Positions 1 through 8,216 of a stretch of 17,965 nt of DNA are shown here, one piece after another. The stretch covers positions 1-17,965 of the forward strand of contig CAVQQX010000049.1 of NCBI GenBank assembly GCA_963714645.1, in the 5' to 3' direction. Positions within the stretch are counted from its first letter, which is position 1. Every line of letters starts with the position of its first letter. Both the position numbers and the translations under genes were made by a program. The stretch comes from RPQJ01 sp963714645 (lineage in GTDB: Bacteria; Pseudomonadota; Gammaproteobacteria; Steroidobacterales; Steroidobacteraceae). Under the pieces are notes generated by a model. The model saw nothing but the letters and a program-made list of their open reading frames with translations, was not told the origin of the DNA and made no database searches.

Positions 1-39
1 GCCCTTGGCCTGCCGAACGGCCAGGTCTGAGAGTGCCAT
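1..39 (-). CDS. P4-type tyrosine integrase, N-terminal fragment cut by window edge
   Basis: Only the first 13 codons are visible, reading MALSDLAVRQAKG from an ATG at 39. The gene then leaves the window at its left end. This N-terminus matches the usual opening of P4/DUF4102 tyrosine recombinases (typically MALxDxAVRxAKP...), which integrate genomic islands at tRNA genes. An AGGAG ribosome binding site lies 7 nt before the ATG (bases 47-51, read on the minus strand). The gene points away from a tRNA-Gly whose 3' end lies about 240 bp away, the standard arrangement for an integrase beside its attachment site. The catalytic domain is not visible, so activity cannot be judged. The call rests on a short match plus strong context. 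Confidence 0.72.
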   Translation of the reverse strand, partial: MALSDLAVRQAKG

Positions 40-133
40 GCTCTTGCTCCTGAACATGAGTCAGGAACCAGATGCTGGTCACGTCGACCTCGCGCCTCCA
101 TCAATAATCCGGAATCAGCCGCGCCCGCAAAAA

Positions 134-263
134 TGGACTTGTTTGTGGACTTAAAAGTCCTGGCTTTAGGCGGATCGCAGTGGACCGCGGGAGAACGTCA
201 AGGAGAGGGAAAGTCCTTGTATGGCAACGACTTGCATACTCTATTGGACTTCTGCGGAAGTCC
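134..263. repeat. Cluster of GGACTT direct and inverted repeats, possible integrase arm sites
   Basis: The hexamer GGACTT occurs at 135-140, 147-152 and 246-251. Its complement AAGTCC occurs at 155-160, 211-216 and 258-263. Two pairs face each other closely. Bases 246-263 form a perfect 7-bp stem (GGACTTC/GAAGTCC) around a TGCG loop, and 147-160 form a 6-bp stem with an AA spacer. Neither hairpin is followed by a T run, so they do not look like terminators. The cluster sits between an integrase start and the 3' end of a tRNA gene. That is where tyrosine integrases of this type bind short arm-type repeats. The arm-site role is inferred; the repeats are seen directly. Confidence 0.5.
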
Positions 264-277
264 GCGGATTGATGCAG

Positions 278-351
278 TGGAGCGGATGAAGGGAATCGAA
301 CCCTCGTCAGCGGCTTGGGAAGCCGCAGCTCTACCATTGAGCTACATCCGC
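278..351 (-). tRNA. tRNA-Gly (anticodon CCC)
   Basis: On the minus strand a 74-nt cloverleaf can be folded, including an encoded 3' CCA. The acceptor stem is GCGGATG/CATCCGC with discriminator T. The D-arm contains AGCTCAATGGTAGAGCT. The anticodon stem GCGGC/GCCGC encloses loop TTCCCAA, which gives anticodon CCC and reads the glycine codon GGG. The T-arm has the TTCGATT loop. The 3' end faces the integrase fragment at 1-39, so the gene is probably the attachment site of an island lying to the left. The tRNA appears intact, as expected when the crossover region restores its 3' end. Confidence 0.95.
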
Positions 352-362
352 ACCCGGCGACC

Positions 363-392
363 ATGATATTCGAGCCCGGCGACGACGAGCAA
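363..392 (-). promoter_or_regulatory. Likely sigma70 promoter of tRNA-Gly
   Basis: Read on the minus strand, TATCAT (bases 368-363, 5 of 6 matches to TATAAT) lies 11 bases upstream of the mature tRNA 5' end. A weak -35 element, TTGCTC (392-387), lies 18 nt further upstream. The stretch between the -10 element and the expected start is GC-rich, as is usual for stable-RNA promoters under stringent control. The -10 element is convincing by position; the -35 is poor. Confidence 0.42.
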
Positions 393-654
393 TTCGCAAT
401 ACCGCCTCGTCCGGACCCGGCGCCAGCCATGTCGGCCCGCCCGACGTTGCCTCACCAAATAGCTGAAAATTCCGACGAGTCGTTTTCGCAGATCGCCTTG
501 CGGAACTCGATACGAACGGATCAACCGTGTTTCTCCCCGGCGCCCAGCGGCCCTGCCGGCGTCCGGAGAACTCACCGGAGATTGCAGTTCGCACCGGCAG
601 CCGATCCGGAGCGTCTGCGTCATGGTGCGGAGCATCCCGAATCTGCGCCCTGCG
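393..654. other. Intergenic stretch with no recognisable gene
   Basis: Reading frames here overlap the lysR gene or the tRNA and show no family resemblance or convincing ribosome binding site. No RNA gene or clear terminator was found between the tRNA promoter and the 3' end of the LysR-type gene. It may hold the transcript end of that gene. Confidence 0.5.
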
Positions 655-1590
655 TCAACTCTCCCGCGGCAGCGAACCCTCGAGGCTCCAGGGATGTTCG
701 CGCTCGAACCGCTGCGCGAGAAAATCGACCAGTGCACGGACCTTGGCCGAGAGGTGCCGGCGGCTCGGGTACACCGCCGAGATCGGCGAGCGCGGCGGAC
801 GGAAATCGACGAGCAGCGGCAGGAGAAGTCCCGCACGGATCTCGGGGGCGACGATGAAGTCCGGCGAGTACACGATGCCGAGGCCACGTACGGCCATCGA
901 CGCCAGCAATTGGCCGTTGTTGGATCGGTGGCGCGTCGGCACGTGCACGTCGACGACCTCCTCGGAACCGCTCGTGCGCGTGAACCGCCAGACATTGGGC
1001 AGCGAGACGTTCGTGTAGCTCAGGCACTCGTGCTGCGCGAGCCCGGCGGGCGTCGCCGGCGCAGCGTGACTTTCGAGATAGGCCGGGGCCGCGCAACAGA
1101 CGATCTGCGTCGATCCGAGCCGGCGTGACACGAGTCCCTGCTGGCCGAGCGTGCCGATGCGCACAGCGAGGTCGACTCCCTCATCGACGAGATCCACCGC
1201 GCGATCCGAGACGTCGACGTCGAGCACGATCGCCGGATTGCGCTCGACGAAGTCGGCGAGTGCCGGCGCGAGGTAGCGGATGCCGAAGCTCACGCCGCAC
1301 GTCACCTTGAGCGTGCCACGCGGTACGTTCGAGGCGACGCGCACCGAGGCCTCGGCGTCGTCGAGTCCTGAGAGCAGCTGCACGGCATGCTCGTAGAACG
1401 TCTGCCCGCCCTCGGTGAGCGAAAGCCGGCGCGTAGTGCGGTTCAGCAGGCGTGAATCCAGGTGCGCCTCGAGTTCGGACACCTGTCGCGAGACGGCCGA
1501 AGTCGAAAGCCCCAGCCGCTCGGCCGCCTTCGAAAAACTGCCGAGTTCGACGACTTTCGCGAACGTCCGGATGGCCAGGAAGCGGTCCAT
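655..1590 (-). CDS. LysR-family transcriptional regulator (CrgA-like)
   Basis: A 311-residue protein of normal LTTR length. Residues 1-60 form the winged helix-turn-helix, with the typical pattern GSFSKAAERLGLSTSAVSRQ around 17-36 and LNRTTRRLSLTEGG around 49-62. The remainder is the periplasmic-binding-like effector domain of the CrgA/aminoethylphosphonate-like LTTR branch. It would bind its own control region and regulate a neighbouring divergent gene, here the glutathione S-transferase at 1731. Its inducer cannot be predicted. The ATG at 1590 is the natural family start (MDRFLAIRTF) but has no Shine-Dalgarno sequence before it. A palindromic T-N11-A box lies only 10 bp upstream, which suggests tight autoregulation and a very short leader. 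Confidence 0.9.
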   Translation of the reverse strand: MDRFLAIRTFAKVVELGSFSKAAERLGLSTSAVSRQVSELEAHLDSRLLNRTTRRLSLTEGGQTFYEHAVQLLSGLDDAEASVRVASNVPRGTLKVTCGVSFGIRYLAPALADFVERNPAIVLDVDVSDRAVDLVDEGVDLAVRIGTLGQQGLVSRRLGSTQIVCCAAPAYLESHAAPATPAGLAQHECLSYTNVSLPNVWRFTRTSGSEEVVDVHVPTRHRSNNGQLLASMAVRGLGIVYSPDFIVAPEIRAGLLLPLLVDFRPPRSPISAVYPSRRHLSAKVRALVDFLAQRFEREHPWSLEGSLPRES

Positions 1591-1599
1591 CCATGAATT

Positions 1600-1616
1600 A
1601 TTGCATTTTACGCAAT
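1600..1616. promoter_or_regulatory. Putative LysR-type operator (T-N11-A palindrome)
   Basis: A 17-bp dyad, ATTGC-N7-GCAAT, sits in the 140-bp divergent spacer between the lysR gene and the GST gene. It contains the T-N11-A core typical of LTTR boxes (TGC...GCA) and is far more AT-rich than its surroundings. It starts 10 bp from the regulator's start codon and 115 bp from the GST start. A regulator bound here could repress its own gene and act on the GST promoter. Function is inferred from motif and position. Confidence 0.5.
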
Positions 1617-1730
1617 TAAATGTTCTATGAAGCCGCTTTATCCCGAATCAAAGCAGGGTGAACCTACCTCCCCCGTCGGCAGGCCCTGCGGCCGGCGAGC
1701 CGAACACCACTCACGTCAGGAACAACATCG

Positions 1731-2336
1731 ATGAAACTCTACTATTCCCCAGGTGCCTGCTCGATGGCCCCGCACATCGTCCTCAACGAACTCGGCCTGC
1801 CGTTCGAAGCGGTCAAGGTCGACCTGGCCAAGCACACGCTACCCGACGGTTCCGACTTCCGCGCCATCAACCCGAAAGGCTACGTGCCGCTGCTCGAACT
1901 CGACGACGGCACGCGCCTGACCGAGACGAGCGTGATCCTGCAATACCTCGCCGACCTCGCACCGGGGCGCCTCGCGCCGAAGTTCGGCACGCTGCCCCGC
2001 TGGCGACTGATGGAGTGGCTGGCGTTCGTTTCGACCGAGGTACACAAGGGCTTCGGCCTGCTGTGGAACCCGCAGACACCGCCCGAGGTGCGCGAGCGCA
2101 CGGTGCAGGCGCTGGGCAACCGCTTCACCTTGCTGAGCGGGACACTGGGGCGGCAGCCCTACCTGCTGGGCGACTCGTTCACGATCGCCGATGCCTACCT
2201 GTTCGTGATGCTGAACTGGACGGCCATGCTCAAGATCGACCTCGGTCCGTGGCCGGCCTTGCGGCAGTTTCAGGCCCGCGTGGGGGCGCTGCCGGCGACG
2301 CAGGCGACGCTCAAGGCCGAGGGGTTCTCCCAGTAG
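1731..2336 (+). CDS. gstA: Beta-class glutathione S-transferase
   Basis: A 201-residue cytosolic GST that conjugates glutathione to electrophiles or reduces disulfides. The N-terminal thioredoxin-like domain (about 1-80) opens MKLYYSPGACS, with Cys10 as the beta-class active residue. The cis-Pro motif KGYVPLLEL is near 49-57 and the glutathione-binding ETS near 65-67. The all-alpha C-terminal domain contains STEVHKGF, where His105 corresponds to the conserved His106 of beta-class enzymes. The N-capping motif LGDSFTIADAYLF is also present. Length matches the bacterial family. The start is supported by AGGA 10 nt upstream. The gene is divergent from a LysR gene and followed 69 bp later by a dioxygenase, so LysR control of both is plausible. 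The substrate is unknown. Confidence 0.92.
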   Translation: MKLYYSPGACSMAPHIVLNELGLPFEAVKVDLAKHTLPDGSDFRAINPKGYVPLLELDDGTRLTETSVILQYLADLAPGRLAPKFGTLPRWRLMEWLAFVSTEVHKGFGLLWNPQTPPEVRERTVQALGNRFTLLSGTLGRQPYLLGDSFTIADAYLFVMLNWTAMLKIDLGPWPALRQFQARVGALPATQATLKAEGFSQ

Positions 2337-2365
2337 GGCGCGACCGTCATCGCTGACGTTGCACA

Positions 2366-2390
2366 CCTCTCCCGGAGTTCCCGGGAGAGG
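2366..2390 (+). terminator. Strong GC-rich hairpin between GST and dioxygenase genes
   Basis: A perfect 10-bp stem (CCTCTCCCGG/CCGGGAGAGG) encloses a 5-nt loop, 30 bp after the GST stop and 15 bp before the next start codon. No T run follows, so it is a poor intrinsic terminator. It may stabilise the GST transcript, attenuate read-through or affect translation of the next gene, whose GGAG site begins 5 nt downstream. Confidence 0.4.
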
Positions 2391-2405
2391 CACTGGAGAC
2401 CGACC

Positions 2406-3188
2406 ATGGCACGCTTGCCGACGTTGTTCCTGTCGCACGGCTCCCCGATGCACGCCGTCGATGCGGGCGGAGCCGGCACCGCATGGCGCGCCATTGCGCA
2501 GTCGCTGCCTAAACCTCGTGCGGTGCTCATCGCTTCGGCACACTGGGAAACCTCGCTGCCGATGCTCACCGGCGCGGCCCGGTTGCAGACGATCCACGAT
2601 TTCGGTGGATTCCCGGACGAACTCTACCGCATCCGGTATGACGCGCCCGGCGCCCCGGAACTCGCGCAGGAAGCCGCGGGCCTGCTGCGCGATGCCGGCC
2701 TGACGCCTTCGGTCAACGGCTGTCGCGGGCTCGACCACGGCGCCTGGGTCCCGCTCAAGTGGATGTACCCCGCGGGCGACGTGCCGATCGTGCAACTTTC
2801 GGTGCAGCCCGCCATGGGCGCCGCGCACCAACTCGAACTCGGCCGCGCGCTCGCGGCGCTGCCCGATCGTGACGTGCTGGTGATCGGCTCGGGACACGTG
2901 ACGCACAACCTGCGGGATTTCTTCTCGAGTCGTGGCGCGGGCGAGCCGCTGCCGTATGTCGTCGGGTTCTCGCAGTGGCTCGAGGAACATCTCGTTGCAC
3001 GCGACGACGATGCGCTCGTGGCTTATCGCGAGAGAGCGCCCGGCGCCGAACGCGCGCATCCCACCGAGGAGCACTTCCTGCCGATCTTCGTTGCGCTGGG
3101 CGCCGCGGGCCCCGGAGCGCAGGCCGAAAAGGTGTATTCGGCGCTCGAGGGCCCGGCGCTTTCGATGGACGCCTACCGGTTCCAGTGA
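2406..3188 (+). CDS. DODA-type extradiol aromatic ring-opening dioxygenase (YgiD-like)
   Basis: A 260-residue class III extradiol dioxygenase related to 4,5-DOPA dioxygenase and Escherichia coli YgiD. It would open a catecholic ring with O2 using a non-haem metal. Conserved histidines are His11 (FLSHGSPM), His46 (ASAHWE) and His111 (LDHGAWVPL). His167 lies in GSGHVTHNL and His218/His223 in AHPTEEHFLP. The first three are the expected metal or catalytic positions in this family. The length is typical. The ATG at 2406 is supported by GGAG 7 nt upstream. The gene follows a GST, a combination seen in aromatic-compound detoxification loci. The true substrate cannot be read from sequence; many members are uncharacterised. 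Confidence 0.88.
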   Translation: MARLPTLFLSHGSPMHAVDAGGAGTAWRAIAQSLPKPRAVLIASAHWETSLPMLTGAARLQTIHDFGGFPDELYRIRYDAPGAPELAQEAAGLLRDAGLTPSVNGCRGLDHGAWVPLKWMYPAGDVPIVQLSVQPAMGAAHQLELGRALAALPDRDVLVIGSGHVTHNLRDFFSSRGAGEPLPYVVGFSQWLEEHLVARDDDALVAYRERAPGAERAHPTEEHFLPIFVALGAAGPGAQAEKVYSALEGPALSMDAYRFQ

Positions 3189-3310
3189 GTCAGGGGGCGG
3201 CGTCGACGGTCGTCATCGCCTTGCATGTCCATCGGGGCTGTCAGCCGGCCACACCCAGAAGTTGAGGACTACCGCCGCCGGAAGCCCTCTCTGTCACATG
3301 CTCGGTGCGT

Positions 3311-4639
<1,329 letters not shown>

Positions 4640-4656
4640 GACTTGAATTTTTCCTG

Positions 4657-4672
4657 GCGCCAGGCCTGGCGC
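4657..4672. promoter_or_regulatory. 16-bp perfect palindrome in the rhlE leader
   Basis: The sequence GCGCCAGGCCTGGCGC is fully self-complementary and lies 18 bp before the rhlE start codon. In RNA it can form a 6-bp stem with a GGCC loop, next to the only purine-rich candidate binding site (AGGAAAAA). In DNA it could be an operator. Either would suit a cold- or stress-controlled helicase gene, but no regulator can be named. The remaining bases up to the M20 gene end (4673-4864) hold one further small hairpin at 4741-4760 and no gene I can support. Confidence 0.4.
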
Positions 4673-4864
4673 GCACTTGCATGCACGCACAGGCACACCG
4701 GGCAGGGCGCCACGTTTGGACGAAATCGAGACGGCGAAATGCAGACGTCGATCAGTCTGCAGGAGGGGCCGCGAAGTCGTGCCCGCGGGGGGTACGCTCA
4801 AGAATCCTCGTGCGCAGGCCGGGCTGCGCGGCGGCAAACTGTGGCGGCAGTATGCCTGAAGGCG

Positions 4865-6265
4865 CTACTTGCCGCCAGCCAGCGTCGTGAGAAGCACGTA
4901 CCAGTGCGTGAGACCGGCGTAGAACGCAGCGACCGGCACCCGCTCGTTCAAGCCGTGCGCGAAGTGGTCGCTCTCCTTCATGAAGATGCTGCCGACGCCG
5001 TACGTCGGGATGCCTCCCGCGCGGAAGAACGTACCGTCGGTCGCATAGGGCGCCATGTCAGGCACGATCGGGACACCCGGATAGTTCGCGTGCACCGCCT
5101 GCTTGACCGCGGCGAGCACGTCGGAACGCATCGGTGACGGCGGTCCCGACTGCGGGTTGCCGATGGTCTTGACCTCGACCTTCGCACCCACGATCTTCTG
5201 CAGCTGCTCGCGCACCTGCGCGACGGTCGTGCCCGGAAAGATCCGGCAGTTCACCGTGGCCATCGCGGACTGCGGCAACGCGTTGTCCGCGTGGCCACCC
5301 TCGAGCAGCGTCGCGACGCAGGTCGTCCGGATGCGGCCGACGTATGCGGGCTCCGCGGCGATGGTCGCCGCGGCGGCGGTGTCGCCCGGATGCGCAGCAA
5401 ACCGGGCCATCGCCTCGCCGAGTTTCCCGGGCGTCACCGGCGCGGCCGCCTTGAAGCTGCCGATCGTCCACTCGTTCCACATCACCGGGAAGTCGTGGCC
5501 CTGCACGGCCTTCAGTGCATCGGCAAGCTCGTAGATGGCGTTGTCCGGACGCGGCTGGGAGCTGTGTCCGCCGGGGTTGCGCGTCGTGAGCGTGTAGCTC
5601 GCGTAAGACTTTTCCGCACCCTGCAGCGTGTAGAACGTTGGCTTGCCCGTCTTCTCGTCGACGTCGCCGCCGCCGCCGTCGCCGTTCAGCGCGAATTCGG
5701 CGTCGATCAGCAGGCGATGCCTCGACAGCAGGTCCTTGGACGTCTGAGCGTCGGTTTCCTCGTCGCCCGAGAAGACGACGATGAGGTCGCGCGTCGGCAC
5801 GAACTTCTCGGACTTGAGCCGCAGCAGGGTCGTCGTGATCAGCGCGATCTCGTCCTTGATGTCGGAGCTTCCGCGCCCGAAGAAGAACCCGTTTTCCTCG
5901 ATCAGGCGGAACGGATCGCGCTGCCAGTCCTGCGGATTTGCGGTGACCACGTCCATGTGAGCCAGCAGCAGGATCGGGCGGCCGCCGGTGCCCGACCCGC
6001 GATATCGCACGACGAGCGCAGCGGTCTCCCCGGACGGCAGCACGTGGATATCCTGCTCCGGGAAGCCCCCGGCCCGGTACCGCTCGGCCAGCAGCTGTGC
6101 CATCGCAGGCACCTGCCCGAGTCCCTCGGACGTCCTGTACGTGATCAGCTTCGCGAGCAGCTCGCGTGCCTCGGCACGCTGCGCTTCCGGTGCGTCGGCA
6201 TGCGAGGCCGGGGCCGCCGCGAGGAAGGCAATCGTGGTCAACAGGCCAAGGCACTTCGTGTGCAT
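4865..6265 (-). CDS. Secreted M20/M25/M40 family zinc metallopeptidase
   Basis: A 466-residue dinuclear-zinc hydrolase, probably a periplasmic amino- or carboxypeptidase releasing amino acids from small peptides. Residues 1-24 form a signal peptide (MHTKCLGLLTTIAFLAAAPASHADA). Metal and catalytic residues are His103 and Asp105 (LLAHMDVV), Asp135 (GRGSSDIKDE), Glu169/Glu170 (FSGDEETDA), Asp196 (ALNGDGGG) and His437 (HFAHGLNE). A dimerisation domain lies between roughly 215 and 340. I chose the ATG at 6265 because it places the signal peptide at the N-terminus and has GGAAG upstream. An in-frame start at 6316 would bury the signal peptide. It stands alone, with rhlE downstream in the same direction. 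Confidence 0.9.
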   Translation of the reverse strand: MHTKCLGLLTTIAFLAAAPASHADAPEAQRAEARELLAKLITYRTSEGLGQVPAMAQLLAERYRAGGFPEQDIHVLPSGETAALVVRYRGSGTGGRPILLLAHMDVVTANPQDWQRDPFRLIEENGFFFGRGSSDIKDEIALITTTLLRLKSEKFVPTRDLIVVFSGDEETDAQTSKDLLSRHRLLIDAEFALNGDGGGGDVDEKTGKPTFYTLQGAEKSYASYTLTTRNPGGHSSQPRPDNAIYELADALKAVQGHDFPVMWNEWTIGSFKAAAPVTPGKLGEAMARFAAHPGDTAAAATIAAEPAYVGRIRTTCVATLLEGGHADNALPQSAMATVNCRIFPGTTVAQVREQLQKIVGAKVEVKTIGNPQSGPPSPMRSDVLAAVKQAVHANYPGVPIVPDMAPYATDGTFFRAGGIPTYGVGSIFMKESDHFAHGLNERVPVAAFYAGLTHWYVLLTTLAGGK

Positions 6266-6327
6266 GAGATCGTCTTCCGTCGGTACGTGGGCGGGGTGCG
6301 ACCGCGTCGCGGCCAAAGTCGCGCAGT

Positions 6328-6480
6328 CTACAGATCGCGAGCTTCACGTGCCGACACCGCACGCTCGGCGCCCGGCGGGGGCGCCGCAAATCCCGGCGCC
6401 GCCAGTGCGACGCGACGCGCCTCGGCGGCGGAGAGCGAGTCTCGCGACCGGTTGCGGAGGATGCTCATGCCCCGGATCAT
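6328..6480 (-). pseudogene. Relic of the N-terminus of a YcaQ-type winged-helix DNA glycosylase
   Basis: The minus-strand frame reads from a possible ATG at 6480 (another at 6468) through DSLSAAEARRVALAAPGF and AREARDL to a stop at 6328. The first part resembles the opening of winged-helix/YcaQ (AlkZ, HTH_42) proteins, which typically begin LSLAEARRIALAAQGF before a stretch leading to LQIDSVNV. Here the frame stops just before that conserved stretch. The M20 peptidase gene begins only 63 bp further on. A full gene of nearly 400 codons cannot fit, so this looks like a truncated remnant. The resemblance is short and judged from memory; a chance match is possible. Confidence 0.4.
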
Positions 6481-6536
6481 CACGGCGCGATACGCTGCGG
6501 CGGGACGGTCGAGCCGCACTCACGACGGCACCACAC

Positions 6537-8138
6537 ATGATCCGGTATTCGGCAGGCGTCATCGTCATCGGCGCAGGCATCACGGGAGTTTGCGCCGCCC
6601 TCGAGCTGCTCGACCGCGGTCGACGCGTGCTGCTGCTCGACCGCGACGCAGAGGCCAACATGGGCGGCCTCGCGAAAGAGAGCTTCGGCGGGTTCTGGTT
6701 CGCAGGCACGCCGTTGCAGAAGAAGTACGGCGTCAAGGACGGGCCGGAGCAAGGACTGCGCGACTGGCATTCGTTCGCCGATTTCGGGCCCGAGGACCGC
6801 TGGCCACGCGCATGGGCGCAAGCCTATGTCGAGCGGTGCCGCGACGAGGTTTTCGACTGGCTCGGCCGGCACGGCGTCCAGTTCATGCCGATGCCGCTCT
6901 GGGTCGAGCGCGGCCTGCACTCGGCGGGCAACTCGGTGCCACGCTGGCACATCGTCTGGGGCACCGGCTACGAACTGCAGGTGGTCCTGAACCGGTGCCT
7001 GCTCGCACACCCGCGGCGCGACCGGCTCGAGATCCGCTTCGACCATCGGGTCGAGGCACTCGCGTCGAGCGGCGGCCGCGTGAGCGGTTGTCGCGGTGTG
7101 CTCGAGGGGACGTCGCCGGAGGAGTTCGAGGCGACCGCCGAGTCCGTCGTCGTCGCGAGCGGCGGCATCAACGGCGACCTGGACCGCGTGCGCCGCCACT
7201 GGCACGCCGACTGGTCGCGGCCGCCCGAAACGCTGTTGAACGGCTCGCACAAGTTCGCGGACGGGCGCTTGCACGATGCCGCGGCCGCGCTCGGCGCCAA
7301 CCTGACGCACCTCGACTGGCAATGGAACTACGCGGCCGGCGTACGCCACTGGCAACCGCGCAAGCCGTCGCACGGGCTCTCGCTCGTGCCCCCCAAATCC
7401 GCACTGTGGCTCAACTGGCGCGGCGAACGCATCGGCCCGATGCCGCTCGTGACGGGCTTCGACACCCACGACCTCGTCGCGCAGATCTGCCGCCAGGAAC
7501 GTGCCTATTCCTGGCAGCTCCTCAACCGGCGGATCATGCTCAAGGAGCTGGCCGTCTCCGGCGCGGAGTTCAACCCGTCGTTCCGGCGCCGCAAGCGCCT
7601 GCACGTGCTGCGCGAACTCGTGCTGGGCAACCACTGGCTCTATGAGCAGATGACGCAGCACTGCCCCGACTTCGTCGTCGCACCGACGATCGAGGAGCTG
7701 GTCGCGAAAATGAACGTGCTCGCCGGCGACGGATCGGTCGATCTCGACGCCGTGCGGACGGCCGCCTGGCGCTACGACGCCTGCATCGACCTGGGACCCC
7801 GTTTCCACACCGACGAGCAACTGCGGCGGATCGAATTCGCCCGGCGCTGGCTCGGCGATCGCCTGCGCACCTGCCGGTTCCAGAGGATCCTCGAGCCCGC
7901 GGCCGGTCCGCTGATCGCGATCCGCGAGTTCATCGTGAGCCGCAAGAGCATGGGCGGGCTGCAGACCGACCTGCAGTGCCGGGTGCTGGACACTCGCGGC
8001 GAGGCCATCCCCGGCCTGTATGCCGCGGGCGAGAGCGCAGGTTTCGGGGGCGGCGGCATGAATGGCAAGCGCGGCCTCGAAGGCACCTTCCTCGGAGGCT
8101 GCGTAATGGGCGGCCGCATCTCGGGCCGGTCGGCCTGA
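6537..8138 (+). CDS. FAD-binding dehydrogenase (COG3573-like, fumarate reductase/ketosteroid dehydrogenase fold)
   Basis: A 533-residue flavoprotein. The N-terminal Rossmann motif VIVIGAGITGVCAALELL (GxGxxG at 12-17) ends with acidic Asp35 for the adenosine ribose. The C-terminus carries the second FAD signature, GLYAAGESAGFGGGGMNG followed by LEGTFLGGCVMGGRISG, as in FAD_binding_2 enzymes. I read it as the predicted oxidoreductase group COG3573, related to fumarate reductase and 3-ketosteroid-delta1-dehydrogenase; the substrate is not known. No signal peptide is visible, so it is probably cytoplasmic. The ATG at 6537 gives the correct family N-terminus, but no clear ribosome binding site precedes it. 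The frame is open for 183 codons upstream, antisense to the peptidase gene, and that part is not coding. Confidence 0.83.
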   Translation: MIRYSAGVIVIGAGITGVCAALELLDRGRRVLLLDRDAEANMGGLAKESFGGFWFAGTPLQKKYGVKDGPEQGLRDWHSFADFGPEDRWPRAWAQAYVERCRDEVFDWLGRHGVQFMPMPLWVERGLHSAGNSVPRWHIVWGTGYELQVVLNRCLLAHPRRDRLEIRFDHRVEALASSGGRVSGCRGVLEGTSPEEFEATAESVVVASGGINGDLDRVRRHWHADWSRPPETLLNGSHKFADGRLHDAAAALGANLTHLDWQWNYAAGVRHWQPRKPSHGLSLVPPKSALWLNWRGERIGPMPLVTGFDTHDLVAQICRQERAYSWQLLNRRIMLKELAVSGAEFNPSFRRRKRLHVLRELVLGNHWLYEQMTQHCPDFVVAPTIEELVAKMNVLAGDGSVDLDAVRTAAWRYDACIDLGPRFHTDEQLRRIEFARRWLGDRLRTCRFQRILEPAAGPLIAIREFIVSRKSMGGLQTDLQCRVLDTRGEAIPGLYAAGESAGFGGGGMNGKRGLEGTFLGGCVMGGRISGRSA

Positions 8139-8216
8139 TCCAGCCGTCGGGGCGCCGATCTGTCAAACGCGCGCGACGTGTGACGCCGACCTCGACGTGG
8201 GCGCAGGCGCTCAAGG

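Noticed and set aside
134..263. CRISPR-like repeats
   Set aside because: The repeated unit is only six bases, orientation is mixed and spacing irregular; there is no repeat-spacer periodicity.
133..366. Plus-strand open frame of 77 codons across the tRNA
   Set aside because: It runs through the tRNA-Gly gene on the opposite strand and has no ribosome binding site or family resemblance.
4741..4760. Hairpin GCAGAC/GTCTGC upstream of rhlE
   Set aside because: The 6-bp stem has an 8-nt loop and no flanking T run or link to a start site; too weak to call as a functional element.
5988..6536. N-terminal extension of the FAD dehydrogenase frame
   Set aside because: It overlaps the M20 peptidase gene antisense, and the family N-terminus (Rossmann motif) begins only after the ATG at 6537.
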